Assembly (NCBI GenBank): GCA_030068075.1
Contig: CM057830.1
Location: 27,374,247-27,438,246 of the forward strand
Length of the DNA: 64,000 bases
Source: Paguma larvata
Taxonomy: Eukaryota > Chordata > Mammalia > Carnivora > Viverridae
Direction of reading: 5' to 3'
The translations under genes were made by a program, and so were the position numbers. How positions within the stretch are numbered: position 1 is the stretch's first letter; every line of letters begins with the position of its first letter. Below the pieces are notes generated by a model. It made no database searches. It was given only the letters and a program-made list of their open reading frames with translations, and had not been told where the DNA came from. This document shows, one piece after another, positions 11,855 to 22,470 of the stretch.

Positions 11855-12990
11855 TGGGAGGGAGAGAATCTGAGCTCCAGAGTTAACGTAATATTAAAAC
11901 TTTCCAGTTTCTAACACAAAAAACATGAGGCATGCAAGCAAATGAGAAATGTGGACTAAACACAGAGGAAAAAAATAATTAATAAGAGTTGTCCCTGAGG
12001 AAGCCAACATTTTTGACTTACTGCACAAGACTTTGAATCAACCCTCTTATATTTGTTTATAGAGACAAAGGAAACCTTGGTGAAAGAAATGGATGAAATG
12101 AGGATAAAAATGTCTCAACAAAGATAGATAATTGACAAAGAGATAATAGAAACTATAAAGAGAACCCAAAACAAAGAAATTCTGAATCTGGAGCACAATA
12201 ATTAAAATGAATGCTTGGGTGTATCAGTTGGTTGAGCATCGACTTCAGCTAAGGTTATGATCTCACAGTTTGTGAGAATAAGCCCTGTGTCAGGCTCTGT
12301 GCCAACAGCATGGAACCTGCTTGTGATTCTCTTTCTTCCTCTCTCTGCCCTTCCCAGCTTTCTCTCCCTCTTTCTTTCTCTCTCTCTCTTTCTCGAAACA
12401 AATAAATAAACAACAAAAAAATTAAATCTCCACTAGAGGTTTCAACAGCAGAACTGAACAGATAGATGACTCAGTGAAGTTAAATATAGGTCAATTAAAG
12501 ATATCCAGTCTGAAGAGCAAAATAGTGGTTAGTGGAAATACCAGAAGGAAATAAGAAAGAAAAAGGGGCCATAATAATGTTTGAAAAAATAAGGTCAAAA
12601 ATTTCCCAATTTAAATGAAGGCATAAATAAACACATCCAAATTGTCAACGATCTCCAAGTGTAATGAACACAAAGAAATTCTCAGAGGAATACATTATAA
12701 TTAAATTATGAAAAGCCAAAGACAGAAATAATATTGAAAGCAGCAAAAGAGAAGTCATTTTTCACATACGAGTCACACTTAGACTAATAGTTTATTTCTC
12801 ATCAAAAATCAAAGAAGAAAGAAGGCAGTGGGAAGACACTTAAAGTACTGAAGGAAAAAATACATCAATCAAGAATTCTATTTCTGGCAAAACTACCCTT
12901 AAAAAATGAAGAAGAAATGAAGACATTCCCATATATTTAAAAATGAGGGAGCTCATCACTAGCATGCCTGCTCTACAAGAAATGCCAAAG
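11855..12990 (+). mobile_element. Old L1 (L1M class) 5'UTR end plus ORF1, decayed
   Basis: Landmarks in consensus order: 'aacatgaggcatgcaagcaa', 'gtccctgaggaagccaacat', 'caagactttgaatcaaccct', 'agatatccagtctgaagagc', 'gaaggcagtgggaagacact', 'aagaattctatttctggcaa' and 'ctgctctacaagaaatgcc'. These are the 5'UTR end and ORF1 (RNA-binding, coiled-coil protein) of L1M-type elements. No continuous frame remains. A SINE sits inside at 12211-12425. The element is cut at 12990, where an inverted L1 piece starts. Confidence 0.75.
12211..12425 (+). mobile_element. CAN SINE in old L1 ORF1
   Basis: A degraded head ('gcttgggtgtatcagttggt'), body, CT-rich stretch and 'aaacaaataaataaac' tail. It interrupts L1 ORF1. 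A weak duplication of 'attaaa(a)t' flanks it. Confidence 0.85.
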
Positions 12991-13404
12991 GTGAGAGTGG
13001 GCATCCCTTCCTTGTTCCTGAGCATAGAGGAAATGCTCTCAGCTTTTCCCCATTGTGTATGATGTTAGCTGTAGATTTTTCATATAGGAACTTTATTATG
13101 TTGAGGTATGTTCCCTCTAAGCCTACTGTAGGGAGTTTTTAACATGAATGGATGTTGTACTCTGTCAAATGTTTTTTCTGCCTCTATTGAAAGGATCATA
13201 TAGTTCTTATACTTTCTTTTACTAATGTGGTATATCACATTGATTGATTTGCAAAAATTGAACCACCCTAGCAGTCCAGGAATAAATCCCACTGGGATTG
13301 TGGTGAATCATTTTTTTAATGTATTGTTGGATTAGGTTTGCTAGTATTTTATTGAGGATTTGGGCATCTATGTTCATCAGGGATATTGGTCTATAGTTCT
13401 CTTT

Positions 13405-13508
13405 TTTAAACTTTTTTTAATGTTTAATCATTTTTGAAAGAGAGAGACAGAGCGAGACTGGGGGAGAGGCAGAGAGAAAGGGAGACACAGAATCTGAAGT
13501 TGGCTCCA
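13405..13508 (-). mobile_element. Partial CAN SINE (3' half only), antisense
   Basis: A T-rich start, 'aatgtttaatcatttttgaa', GA-rich stretch and 'gacacagaatctgaagttgg', then the match stops before the tRNA-like head. It lies in the inverted L1 block. Because L1-driven insertion truncates from the 5' side, loss of the head fits ordinary 5' truncation. Confidence 0.85.
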
Positions 13509-13834
13509 AATACTTCGTTTTTTTTTAATGGAGTATTTATTTGGTTTTGATAATCCTGGCTTCATAGAATGAATTTGAAAGCTTTCCTTCCTTTTCTATT
13601 TTTTGGAATAGTTTGAAAAGAATAAGTATTAACTCTTCTTTAAATACATGATAGAACTACTCTACAAACCAGCAATTGCACTACTTGGGGTAGGTATTTA
13701 CCCCAAGAATACAAAAATACTGATTCAAAGGGATACATGCACCCTGATGTTTATAGCAGCATTATCTACAATAGCCAAAATATGGAAATAATCCAAATGC
13801 CCATGAAATGATGAATGGATAAAAAAGATGTGGT

Positions 13835-13837
<3 letters not shown>

Positions 13838-13873
<36 letters not shown>
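13838..13873. repeat. (CA)18 microsatellite in L1
   Basis: Pure CA array that replaced the usual short TA/CA run upstream of 'acaatggaatattactcagc' in L1 ORF2. Confidence 0.97.
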
Positions 13874-13875
<2 letters not shown>

Positions 13876-14460
13876 GGAATATTACTCAGCCATATAAAGA
13901 AGGAATTCTTGCCATTTGCAATGACATGAATGGAGCTAGAAAGTATTATGCTAAGTAAAATAAGTCAGTCACAGAAAGACAAACATCATACGATTTTACT
14001 CATCTGCAATTTAAAAATAATAACAAATAATAGAAGGGTGAAAAGAGAGTGAGAGGCAACCAAGAAACAGATTCTTAACTATAGAGAAGAAACTGATGGT
14101 TACCAGAGAGGAGGTGGGTATGGGGATTGCTGAAATAGGTGATGGGGATTAAGGAGGGCACTTGTTGTGATGAGCACCAGGTGATGTATGGATGTGCTGA
14201 GTCACCATATTGTACACATGAAACTAATATTATGTTGTATGCTAATTAACTGGAATGTAAATAAAAATTGTTTAAAAAAGAAGTAGGAAAAGACTTACAA
14301 ATTGGGATAAAATATTTACAGACTATATGTCTGAAAAAAATTTAGATCTAGACTATATAAACCACTCTTAAACCTCAACAACAAAAAGGCAAACAACCTA
14401 CTTTTAAAATGGACAAAGGACTTGAATAGATATTTCTTTAAATAAGGTATACGAATCGTT

Positions 14461-14701
14461 GGGGGCCTGGGTGGCTCAGCTGGTCAACTATCTGACTCTT
14501 GAGTTCGGTTCAGGTCATGATCTCATGGTTTGTGGAATGAAGCTCCATATTGGGCTCCATGCTGACAGCTCAGAGCCTGCTTGGGTTTCCCTCTCTCCTT
14601 CTCTCTTTGCCTCTCCCCCACTCATGCTCTCCCTCCCTTTCTCTCTCTCTCTGTATCTCTCTATCTCTCAATAAATAAATAAAACAAATTTTAAAAATCT
14701 G
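14461..14701 (+). mobile_element. CAN SINE in old L1 ORF2
   Basis: Starts 'gggggcctgggtggctcagc', ends in 'aataaataaataaaacaaat'. The flanks 'taaggtatacgaat' and 'aaaagatatacaaat' look like a decayed TSD of L1 sequence. Confidence 0.93.
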
Positions 14702-14803
14702 AAACTCTTAAAAAAGATATACAAATATTCAATAAGCACATGAAAAAATATTCAATATCATTAGTCACTAGGATAATGCACACTGAAACCACAACGATGT
14801 GCC

Positions 14804-15001
14804 ACTTTTTTTAAGTTTATTTATTTTTGAGAAAGAGGGAGAGAGTGGGGGAATGGGCACAAGTAGAGGGAGAGAAAGGGAATCCCAAGCAAGCTCTGTG
14901 ATGTCAGCCTAGAGCCTGATGAAGGGCTTGAACTCATGAACCATAAGATCATGACCTGAGCCGAAATCAAGAGCCGGACACTTAACTGATGGAGCCACCC
15001 A
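14804..15001 (-). mobile_element. CAN SINE, antisense, in old L1 ORF2
   Basis: A T-rich start, GA-rich stretch, 'gatcatgacctgagccgaaa' and 'gagccaccca'. The last bases of the head are missing or altered. The L1 motif 'ataccactt' is repeated approximately on each side ('gtgccactt' and 'ataccactt'). Confidence 0.9.
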
Positions 15002-15030
15002 GTGTCATACCACTTTATACCCATGATTTG

Positions 15031-15436
15031 TACTCTCATTTTTATTATTTATTTACTATCTTTATTGAAATTAATATACAGTGATACACTAGTTTCAGGT
15101 GTATAATATAGTGATTCAACAATCCTATACATTACTTGGTGTAATTACTTATTATGATAAAGTGTATTCTTAATCCCCTTTATCTATTTCATTCATCCAC
15201 TCACACACCTCCTCGTGGCAACCACCAGTTTGTTCTCTGTATTTAAGAGTCTTTTTGTCTGTTTGTCTCATTTTTCTTTGTTCATTTGTTTTGTTTAATA
15301 AAATTCACATACAAGTGAAATCATATCTCATTTGCCTTTCTCCATCTGACTTATTTCACTTAACATAATATCTTTATGCCCATCCATGTTGTCATGAATA
15401 GCAAGATCTCATTCTTTTTCATGGCTGAGCAAAATT

Positions 15437-15489
<53 letters not shown>

Positions 15490-15838
15490 CTTCTTTATTC
15501 ATCTATGGATGGACACTTGGGCTGGTTCTATATTTTGGTTATTATAAATAATGCTGCAATCAACATAGGGATACATGTATCTTTTCAAATTAGCATCTTC
15601 CTTTTCTTTGGGTAAATACTCATAGTGGAAATACTGGAGTAAGTGGGAATTCTATTTTTAATTTTTTCAGAAATCTCCATACTGTTTTCCATAGTTTCTG
15701 TACCATTTTGCATACCCACTTGCGGTACACAAGTGTTCCTTCTTATGCATATCTTCATCGATGCTTGTTATGCCTTGTCTTTTTTGAGTCTAGGCATTCT
15801 GACAAGGTATAAGGTTGTATCTCACTATGGTTCTGATT
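15031..15838 (-). mobile_element. Antisense L1 3' end inserted in the old L1
   Basis: Read on the + strand it goes from the 3'UTR end ('tagtttcaggtgtataatat') through 'accaccagtttgttctctgt' and 'ctgacttatttcacttaaca' to 'tctatggatggacacttggg' and 'cattctgacaaggtataagg', the reverse complement of ORF2 C-terminus and 3'UTR. It interrupts the sense L1 on either side. It contains a (TG)n microsatellite at the usual TA/CA site. Confidence 0.8.
15441..15487. repeat. (TG)23 microsatellite in antisense L1
   Basis: Pure TG array between 'gcaaaattctag' and 'atcttctttattcatc'. It arose at the same L1 position as the CA array at 13838. Confidence 0.97.
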
Positions 15839-16489
15839 TTAAAAATTGGAAAATAAGTGTTGGAGAGGGTTTGGAAAAAATGGAACTCTTGTATATTGCT
15901 GGTGGGAATGTAAATTACTTGTTAAAAACTGACGGTTCCTCAAAAAGTTAAACCTAGAATTACCATATGACCCAACATTTTGCTCCTAGGTATATACCCC
16001 AAATAATTGAAAACAGATATTCAAACAATTATCTGTGTACAAAAAATCACAGTAGCCCTATTCACCATAGCCCAAAGATGGAAATCTACCCCAATACCCA
16101 TCATCAGATGAATGTTTAAACAAAATATGGTATATCCATACAATGGAATATCATTTAGCCTTGAATAGGAATGAAGTACTGATACATCCTATGAAATGAT
16201 TGAATCTAAAAATCTTTATGCTAAGTGAAGAAGCTAGACAAAAATATCACATAATATATGATTCTGCTTATATGAAATATCCAGGATAAGTAAATCCATA
16301 AAGTCAAAAAGCAGATTAGTGATGCTAGGTGTTTGAAAAAGGGGGAATGGGTAGTGATTACTTAATGGATATCTGGTCTTTGGGGTGTTATGAAAATATG
16401 ATGGAATAATATTAAATGCCACTGAATTGTAAACTTCAAAACAATTTTATGTTATGTGAATTTCACCTCAATGAAAATATCTACTACTG

Positions 16490-17595
16490 GCATAGATGTT
16501 AGAATTAGTAGACAAGGGCATTGAAATATTTATTATAAGAGCTTTCAATACGGTAATGTAGTTAAGTAGTCATTTATACATATATATATATATGTACATA
16601 TACATGTATATATATATATAAAGAAGAGCCAAATCAGATTTTTAAATAGGAAAAATTAGGTGTATTAGATCATAAGTTCACAGGATGTGGTTAACAATAA
16701 ATTAGATATTGCAAATAAAATATAGTAAACTCTAAGGCCTAGCAATATAAATTATCCAAAATGTAACAAAAAGAATGCAAATATATGAACAGAGAAGTTA
16801 GTGAGCTTAGTGAGCTATAGGACAATATCTTGCAGTCTGTTATAAATGTAATCGCATTCCCTGAAAGAGAAGAGGGAGGCAGAAAAATAATAACTCAATA
16901 AACAATAAATGAAAAATTTCCAAATTAATGAATTTGTGTTAATTCCATGTTTAAGGAAAAAGAAATACACAAAGGAATTTCATAATTAAATTGTTCAAAT
17001 CCAGTGATAAAGAGATATAAGAAGGAAGCCAAAAAAAAAAAAAAAAAAAGGCTTGTTAAGAATGGAGGAACAGATTTCCTGTTAGAAACAATGCAAGTGA
17101 GAAGAGAGTGGGGCATCGTCTTTCAAGTACTGAAAGAAAAGACGCTATCAACCTAAAATTATACTTGCATAAGCAATCCTGCTAAAACAAAGGTGAATAA
17201 CTTTTCCAGACATACAAAAGCTAAAGAATTCATCATAATCATTACCACACTACAAAAAAATGTTAAAAGCAGTCCTTATGGCAGAGCGAAAATGATTCCA
17301 AATGGAAATATGGATATAAATAAAGGAATGAAGAGCACCAGAAATGGTAACTACTTGGATAAAAATATAATATTTTTAAATCTTTATCTCTAAGATACTT
17401 TACTTCTTAAACAATTAATAACAATATATCATGGGGTTTATTATATATGAGTAACACGTAGGGTAATAATAGCACAAAGATTAACAGGGGAGAAATAAAT
17501 GCATAATATTATAAGATTTTCATGCTCTATGTTAAGTGTATATTACCACATCAATGTAGACTCTGATAGATAAAGATAGTAAGTGGCAAAGCCAC
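16490..17595 (+). mobile_element. Very old L1ME/HAL1-type ORF1 region
   Basis: Landmarks in order: 'ttagaattagtagacaaggg', 'atccagtgataaagagatat', 'gaaacaatgcaagtgagaag', 'tcaagtactgaaagaaaaga', 'agacatacaaaagctaaaga' and 'aggaatgaagagcaccagaa'. This is ORF1 of ancient L1ME or of HAL1, a related half-L1. HAL1 lacks ORF2, and no ORF2 sequence follows, but truncation would give the same picture. Confidence 0.65.
16577..16620. repeat. TA-rich microsatellite
   Basis: (TA)n with a few TG/TAC interruptions, inside the old L1ME/HAL1 segment. Confidence 0.9.
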
Positions 17596-18418
17596 CTAAA
17601 TCCATATGATATGAATATCAACCTGTTTTCTTTCCAGTGTATAGGAATTAACTTTAACTTTCAGAGCTATCTCATTTCCCCTGTTGCCAAATTTTCTCTT
17701 TCATTAACAGTGATCCTCAATCTCTAGGTCGTCACATGTCTAACCCGGCAATCAATAGAATTATAGTTCAGTTTTTTCCTTCCTTGTTTAATGAAAAAAC
17801 TCCAAACAGCAATTTGCCATTATCTATGACTAACTATATAATGCAAAACAAACAAACAAACAAACAAAAACAAAACAAAACAAAAAAACAAACGAAAACC
17901 TCAAACAAGCAAACAAACAAGCAAACAACTCAGCCCCCACAAAGGCCAGATTCAGTCAACAGGGTATAGGGAGAAAAGGCAGTAACCTAATTCACCCATT
18001 CCAACATTCGAATTACATGTGATCCTACTTAGAGAGCTTTTGCCTTTTATCAAAAGGATCATACTCTCTAGTGACATGATTTGATTGATACCAGAGGACA
18101 GTTAGTACTGCTCTTCACAAATGTATTCACACACTTTTCCTAATCTTCTGTTTTGCATAGTATATGCTGAATGTTACGGACACTGGAATGGCAGAACAAG
18201 AAATGCAAAAAAAACATTATTTTTAGTATATCTTCGCTTTCACTTTACACCAGAATACAAAACATTTCCTTAAGGATAAAACAATTCTTTAACTTCCCCC
18301 CTTAAAACATCTGTGTCAAGTTAGAATATCACTTTTTGACTGTGCCCACTAATTTATTTCTGTGCTTTTTGGTTGGTTTATTTGACTTACCTCCTCTACT
18401 AGACCTCAGTTTAGTTTC
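17596..18418. other. Mostly unassigned; contains a (CAAA)n tract
   Basis: A CAAA-rich tract occupies 17843-17928. The remainder shows no gene or confident repeat. The stretch ends at the left TSD of the inverted L1. Confidence 0.5.
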
Positions 18419-18433
18419 AAAATTAGACATGGG

Positions 18434-19024
18434 TATTGTCGAAAGTGCTGCTATGAACATTGGGGTGCACGTGCTCCTATGCATCAGCATTCCTGTGTCT
18501 CTTGGGTAGATTCCTAGCAGTGCTATTGCTGGATCATAGGGTAGCTCTATTTTCATTTTTTTTGAGGAACCTCCACACCGTTTTCCAGAGTGGTTGCACC
18601 AGTTTGCATTCCCACCAGTTATGGTACATATATACAATGGACTACTACGTGGCAATGAGAAAAAAAGAAATCTGGCCATGTGTAGCAACATGGATGGAAC
18701 TGGAGGGTATTATGTTAAGTGAAATAAGTCAGTCAGAAAAAGACAAATACCATATGTTTCCACGAATAGGTGGACTTTGTGAGACTAAGCAAAAACCAGG
18801 GGGAGGGGAAGAGGGGAAAGGAAAAAAAGACACAGAGAGGGAGGGAGATAAAACATAAGAGACTCTCAAAGACTAAGAACAATCTGAGGGTGAGGGGGAT
18901 GAGGGAGGGGGGAGAGGGGGTGATGGGCATTAAAAAGGGCACATGTTGGGATGAACACTGGGTGTTATATGTAAACCAATTTGAAAATAAACTATTATAA
19001 AATTAAAAAAAAAAGAAAAGAAAA
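18434..19024 (+). mobile_element. Young L1 3' end with 5' inversion (twin priming)
   Basis: 18434-18617 is ORF2 C-terminal sequence in antisense, including the reverse complement of the cysteine-region text. 18618-19024 is sense: the last ORF2 codons ([15 protein letters not shown]), 3'UTR and A-rich tail. Both parts are enclosed by a single perfect 15-bp TSD, aaaattagacatggg, at 18419-18433 and 19025-19039, so this was one insertion event. Compared with the copy at 20493, about 50 bp are missing at the inversion joint. This is a textbook twin-priming product. Confidence 0.95.
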
Positions 19025-19039
19025 AAAATTAGACATGGG

Positions 19040-20477
19040 AACTAGAAACATACTTAAATACTTTTACTTAATTGTCATTCTGGAAATGTTAGTACCATTT
19101 ACTGATTCCGTTTTCTAACTCAATCTTGACAGCTTTAAGTTGGGACAAATGATTGGTTTCCGGAAACCCTTCATGTATTGCCTATCTGTCTGACCATAAA
19201 AGCTTTTGTTTTGTTTTGTTTTTGCTAATAATAGAGAATCATTGTAGAGAAAAATATAGCTCTTTAGTCATAGTTTTCAGCCTAGGGAATACCTTATACA
19301 CTAGTTGTGCTACAGTCACCATGAACACTTGTGAAATTTAAACATTACAAAATGATTTTAATTGCTTTTAAATGAAAATTACAGGCAGGATATGACTTAG
19401 AAACTTTCATCTCTGCCAAGAAATTAAATATTTAGTTCCAAGTTTAGATGGTGTAGAAGTTGGCATGTGAGACATAAGCTGAATGAAAATAGGAATGCTA
19501 TGAGATTAACTGAAATTTTCTCAACTATATAAGACATGGATATCTCAATCACAGCAATGCATTGATAAGCAGAGGCTATCTCAACTATACTGAAAGATGT
19601 TGAGGAATATATTTTAGTGCTAGTGAAAAAAATTGGATGGTTGAAATTTCTCCACAGTTCCATATTTTTATGCACCAATCTCATTCTTCATTATAGTTTA
19701 TCTGTTGAAAATTATTGATCATTCATTACATTCAATTTGTATATAACATTACTTCGGATGCTAACAAGCCTTCCCACTTTTGCCTGTTTCATAGCTCAGA
19801 GCTCTGAATGTGAACCAATATGAAATGGAACTTGAATCCTTAAACTTTCTTCTTATTCTATTTATTAAAACTTGGGTATAAACTAGTACATCCCTTTAGA
19901 ATTTGATAAAATACAAACTTAAAAAGAAATAATATAGCTTGTATACTTGATTTGTACACTGGATCCTCCTCTTAAGACATTAAATCCAAGGCATGTATAC
20001 TACAAAATAAAATCCGGTTACATTTTTAAAATAAAAATGTTTCAAATTTCGATAGATCACTGTTATCCAATCTTTATTATATCCATACAGAATGTTTATT
20101 CTATACATTTTGAGCATGACATGCAGTAGGAAAAATTTTTACACACGCACACACACATACTATTTCTTTCTGTAAATCAAAAAATGTTTTATAAAATGAT
20201 ACCCTTACTATGGTGAAGAATTTTGATGTTGTCTTCTATTTTATCCAATTTCATCATTTTCTATTCCATCTTATTTTTAAATATGCTTACTACAACCCAC
20301 TAGATTTCATTATTGAAAACATTAGTGGGCCTAAAGCTGAAAAGCTCACTTAATAAATTCTTTCGAAGATAGGCCAGATCAACAAAAGGAATGAAAGAAT
20401 CAAATTTATATGAACAAATATTTTTTTTACCTGTGAAAGAAGAAATTCTACATATTCTCACTAATGAAATCATTGGT
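19040..20477. other. AT-rich DNA between two young L1s, nothing recognised
   Basis: About 1.4 kb without a repeat I can name or an open frame above chance. A small 'ttttgttttgttttgttttt' run lies near 19207. Confidence 0.5.
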
Positions 20478-20492
20478 AAAATGCAACTCTCT

Positions 20493-21467
20493 ACAACCAA
20501 CAAAACAAATAGGCAACCAACGGAATGGGAAAGGATAATTGCAAATGACATATCGGATAAAGGACTAATATCTAAAATCTATAAAGAACTTACCAAACTC
20601 CACACCCGAAAAACAAATAACCCAGTGAAGAAATGGGCAGAAGATATGAATAGACACTTCTCCAAAGAGGACATTCAGATGGCCAAGAGACACATGAAAC
20701 GATGCTCAATGTCACTCATCATCAGGGAAATACAAATCAAAACCACACTGAGATACCACCTCACACCAGTCAGAGTGGCTAAAATGAACAAATCAGGAAA
20801 CTATAGATGCTGGCGAGGATGTGGAGAAGCAGGCACCCTCCTACACTGTCGGTGGGAATGCAAACTGGTGCAGCCATTCTGGAAAACGGTGTGGAAGTTC
20901 CTCAAAAAAATGAAAATAGAGCTACCCTTTGACCCAGCAATAGCACTGCTAGGAATGTACCCAAGAGACACAGGAATGCTGATGCATAGGAGCACGTGTA
21001 CCCCGATGTTCATAGCATCACTTTTGACAATAGCCAAATCATGGAAAGAGACCAAGTGCCCATCAACTGACGAGTGGATAAAGAAGATGTGGTACATATA
21101 TACAATGGACTACTACGTGGCAATGAGAAAAAATGAAATCTGGCCATGTGTAGCAACATGGATGGAACTGGAGGGTATTATGTTAAGTGAAATAAGTCAG
21201 TCAGAAAAAGACAGATACCATATGTTTCCACGAATAGGTGGACTTTGTGAGACTAAGCAAAAACCAGGGGGAGGGGAAGAGGGGAAAGAAAAAAAGACAC
21301 AGAGAGGGAGGGAGATAAAACATAAGAGACTCTCAAAGCCTAAGAACAAACTCAGGGTGAGGGGGGTGAGGGAGGGGGGAGAGGGGGTGATGGGCATTAA
21401 AAAGGGCACATGTTGGGATGAACACTGGGTGTTATATGTAAACCAATTTGAAAATAAACTATTATAA
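20493..21467 (+). pseudogene. L1 ORF2p C-terminal remnant, open to the tail
   Basis: About 325 in-frame codons: [20 protein letters not shown], the [17 protein letters not shown] block, the cysteine motif [18 protein letters not shown], and [18 protein letters not shown]. In the antisense copy at 5382 the frame stops after RIGRLWKT. Here it reads RIGGLCETKQKP and stays open ~65 codons further through what is 3'UTR in that copy, ending at 21467. Upstream the frame is open into flanking host DNA to an ATG at 20391, giving a 358-codon chimeric frame. There is no promoter or splice evidence that it is expressed. Confidence 0.85.
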
Positions 21468-21475
21468 AATTAAAA
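20493..21475 (+). mobile_element. Young 5'-truncated L1 3' end
   Basis: About 0.98 kb of ORF2 C-terminus plus 3'UTR and A-rich tail, flanked by a perfect 15-bp TSD, aaaatgcaactctct, at 20478-20492 and 21476-21490. The TSD starts with AAAA after 'ggt', matching the L1 endonuclease preference (bottom strand TTTT/A). By eye it differs from the sense part of the copy at 18618-19024 at fewer than about ten positions over ~380 bp. Confidence 0.96.
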
Positions 21476-21490
21476 AAAATGCAACTCTCT

Positions 21491-22452
21491 TTATTCAAAG
21501 ACCATTGCTGTTGATTTCTTGCATACTCTCATGAAATATGGTCACAAATATATTAATTGAAATGGACTCAATTTTTCAGTGGTTTTAAAGTAAAGCAAGT
21601 AAATACTGAGGTTATTTTTGTTATAACTCTGTTTAGGCTACCTAATGTTAGTGGTAAAAAAAAGTTCACTAGAACACTTTGTTTTGAGGAGGGTTTGAAT
21701 TTTTTCTATCTATGAGATCATGGGACTCTGTGTCTAGGAACAATTCACTGTGAGTTAGTTGTTGGGTCAAGAGTTGCAGGAAAGCTTCTATACTCAATAT
21801 TTTAGAAGAGGCCATACCTGGAATGTAATTGTTGAAGAGTTTTTATTTCTTTCTTATTTATTTATTTCTTATTCTTGTGGATTGCTGCGCTATTTGTTAT
21901 CTATCTGTCATCTATCTATCATCCTCTTTTTTATTTTACAGTAGAGAATACCAATCTTTACAAAACAAATTTGAGTACTTTGCATTGTTGGAAATTTTAA
22001 ACAAATTTTATTTGAAAATCTTTATGCACAATTTCTTTATCAACCAGATCTCTTGTTTAATTTATTCCTTTGTCTTAAGACAAATTACAAAGCTAGTTAC
22101 TGAGGGTTTAGGAAGAGAAAAGGAGAGTCAACTGTACAGTGGGCCAATACAATTTTTAGTAACAACTTCATTTAAAGTTTGGTATGGGAAATATGGATAT
22201 AAATGCTCTTTGAGGGCTGTTGGGTAATTTATGAATCCATATGTTCATCGTAATTAACTCAACAGAATACAGATTATCACTAATATATACTTAATTACTA
22301 ATGGTGTTTACCATCAGTCATGATCATCAACTATTTATAGATCAGCTCTTGAGTGTCAAAGAGTTATTGGAATATCTTTGACTTATGATTATTGGAACAT
22401 ACAAAAATATTTATCTCTTGTCATGTTATCATTCATGTCTAGTTTGTGATTC
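21491..22452. other. AT-rich DNA, nothing recognised
   Basis: About 0.96 kb. Overlapping sense frames of 61 and 132 codons at 21759-22227 are hydrophobic (a Phe/Leu/Ile-rich start in T-rich DNA) but have no recognisable domain or initiation context. I do not call a gene. Confidence 0.45.
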
Positions 22453-22470
22453 ATCATTTCTCATTTTCTT

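Larger units (their letters stand above)
12991..14285. mobile_element. L1 with 5' inversion (minus part then plus part)
   Basis: 12991-13650 is L1 ORF2 RT-domain sequence in antisense. An open frame at 13080-13292 on the minus strand reads [20 protein letters not shown] then [17 protein letters not shown] fingers/palm text. 13651-14285 is sense ORF2 C-terminus, 3'UTR and tail ('gtacacatgaaactaatatt ... ggaatgtaaataaaaattgt'). The two halves meet head-to-head at about 13650/13651, the layout produced by twin priming during target-primed reverse transcription. A confident TSD is not visible, so a post-insertion inversion is also possible. Confidence 0.7.
14286..16480 (+). mobile_element. Old L1 ORF2 C-terminus and 3' end, split by insertions
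   Basis: Two blocks belong together. 14286-15030 reads 'gacaaaggacttgaatagat', 'caataagcacatgaaaaaat'. 15839-16480 continues 'ttggagagggtttggaaaaa', 'ttgctggtgggaatgtaaat', 'aatgccactgaattgtaaac' and 'ttcacctcaatgaaaa'. In a standard L1M element these follow one another, so the antisense L1 at 15031-15838 was inserted later. Two SINEs lie within the first block. No frame is intact. Confidence 0.75.

Noticed and set aside
20391..21467. A 358-codon host gene
   Set aside because: All but the first ~34 codons are L1 ORF2 and 3'UTR inserted between TSDs. There is no homology or splice evidence for the short upstream part.
21829..22227. 132-codon hydrophobic frame as a membrane protein gene
   Set aside because: The Phe/Leu/Ile richness follows from T-rich DNA. 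No signal for splicing, initiation or conserved domain is visible.
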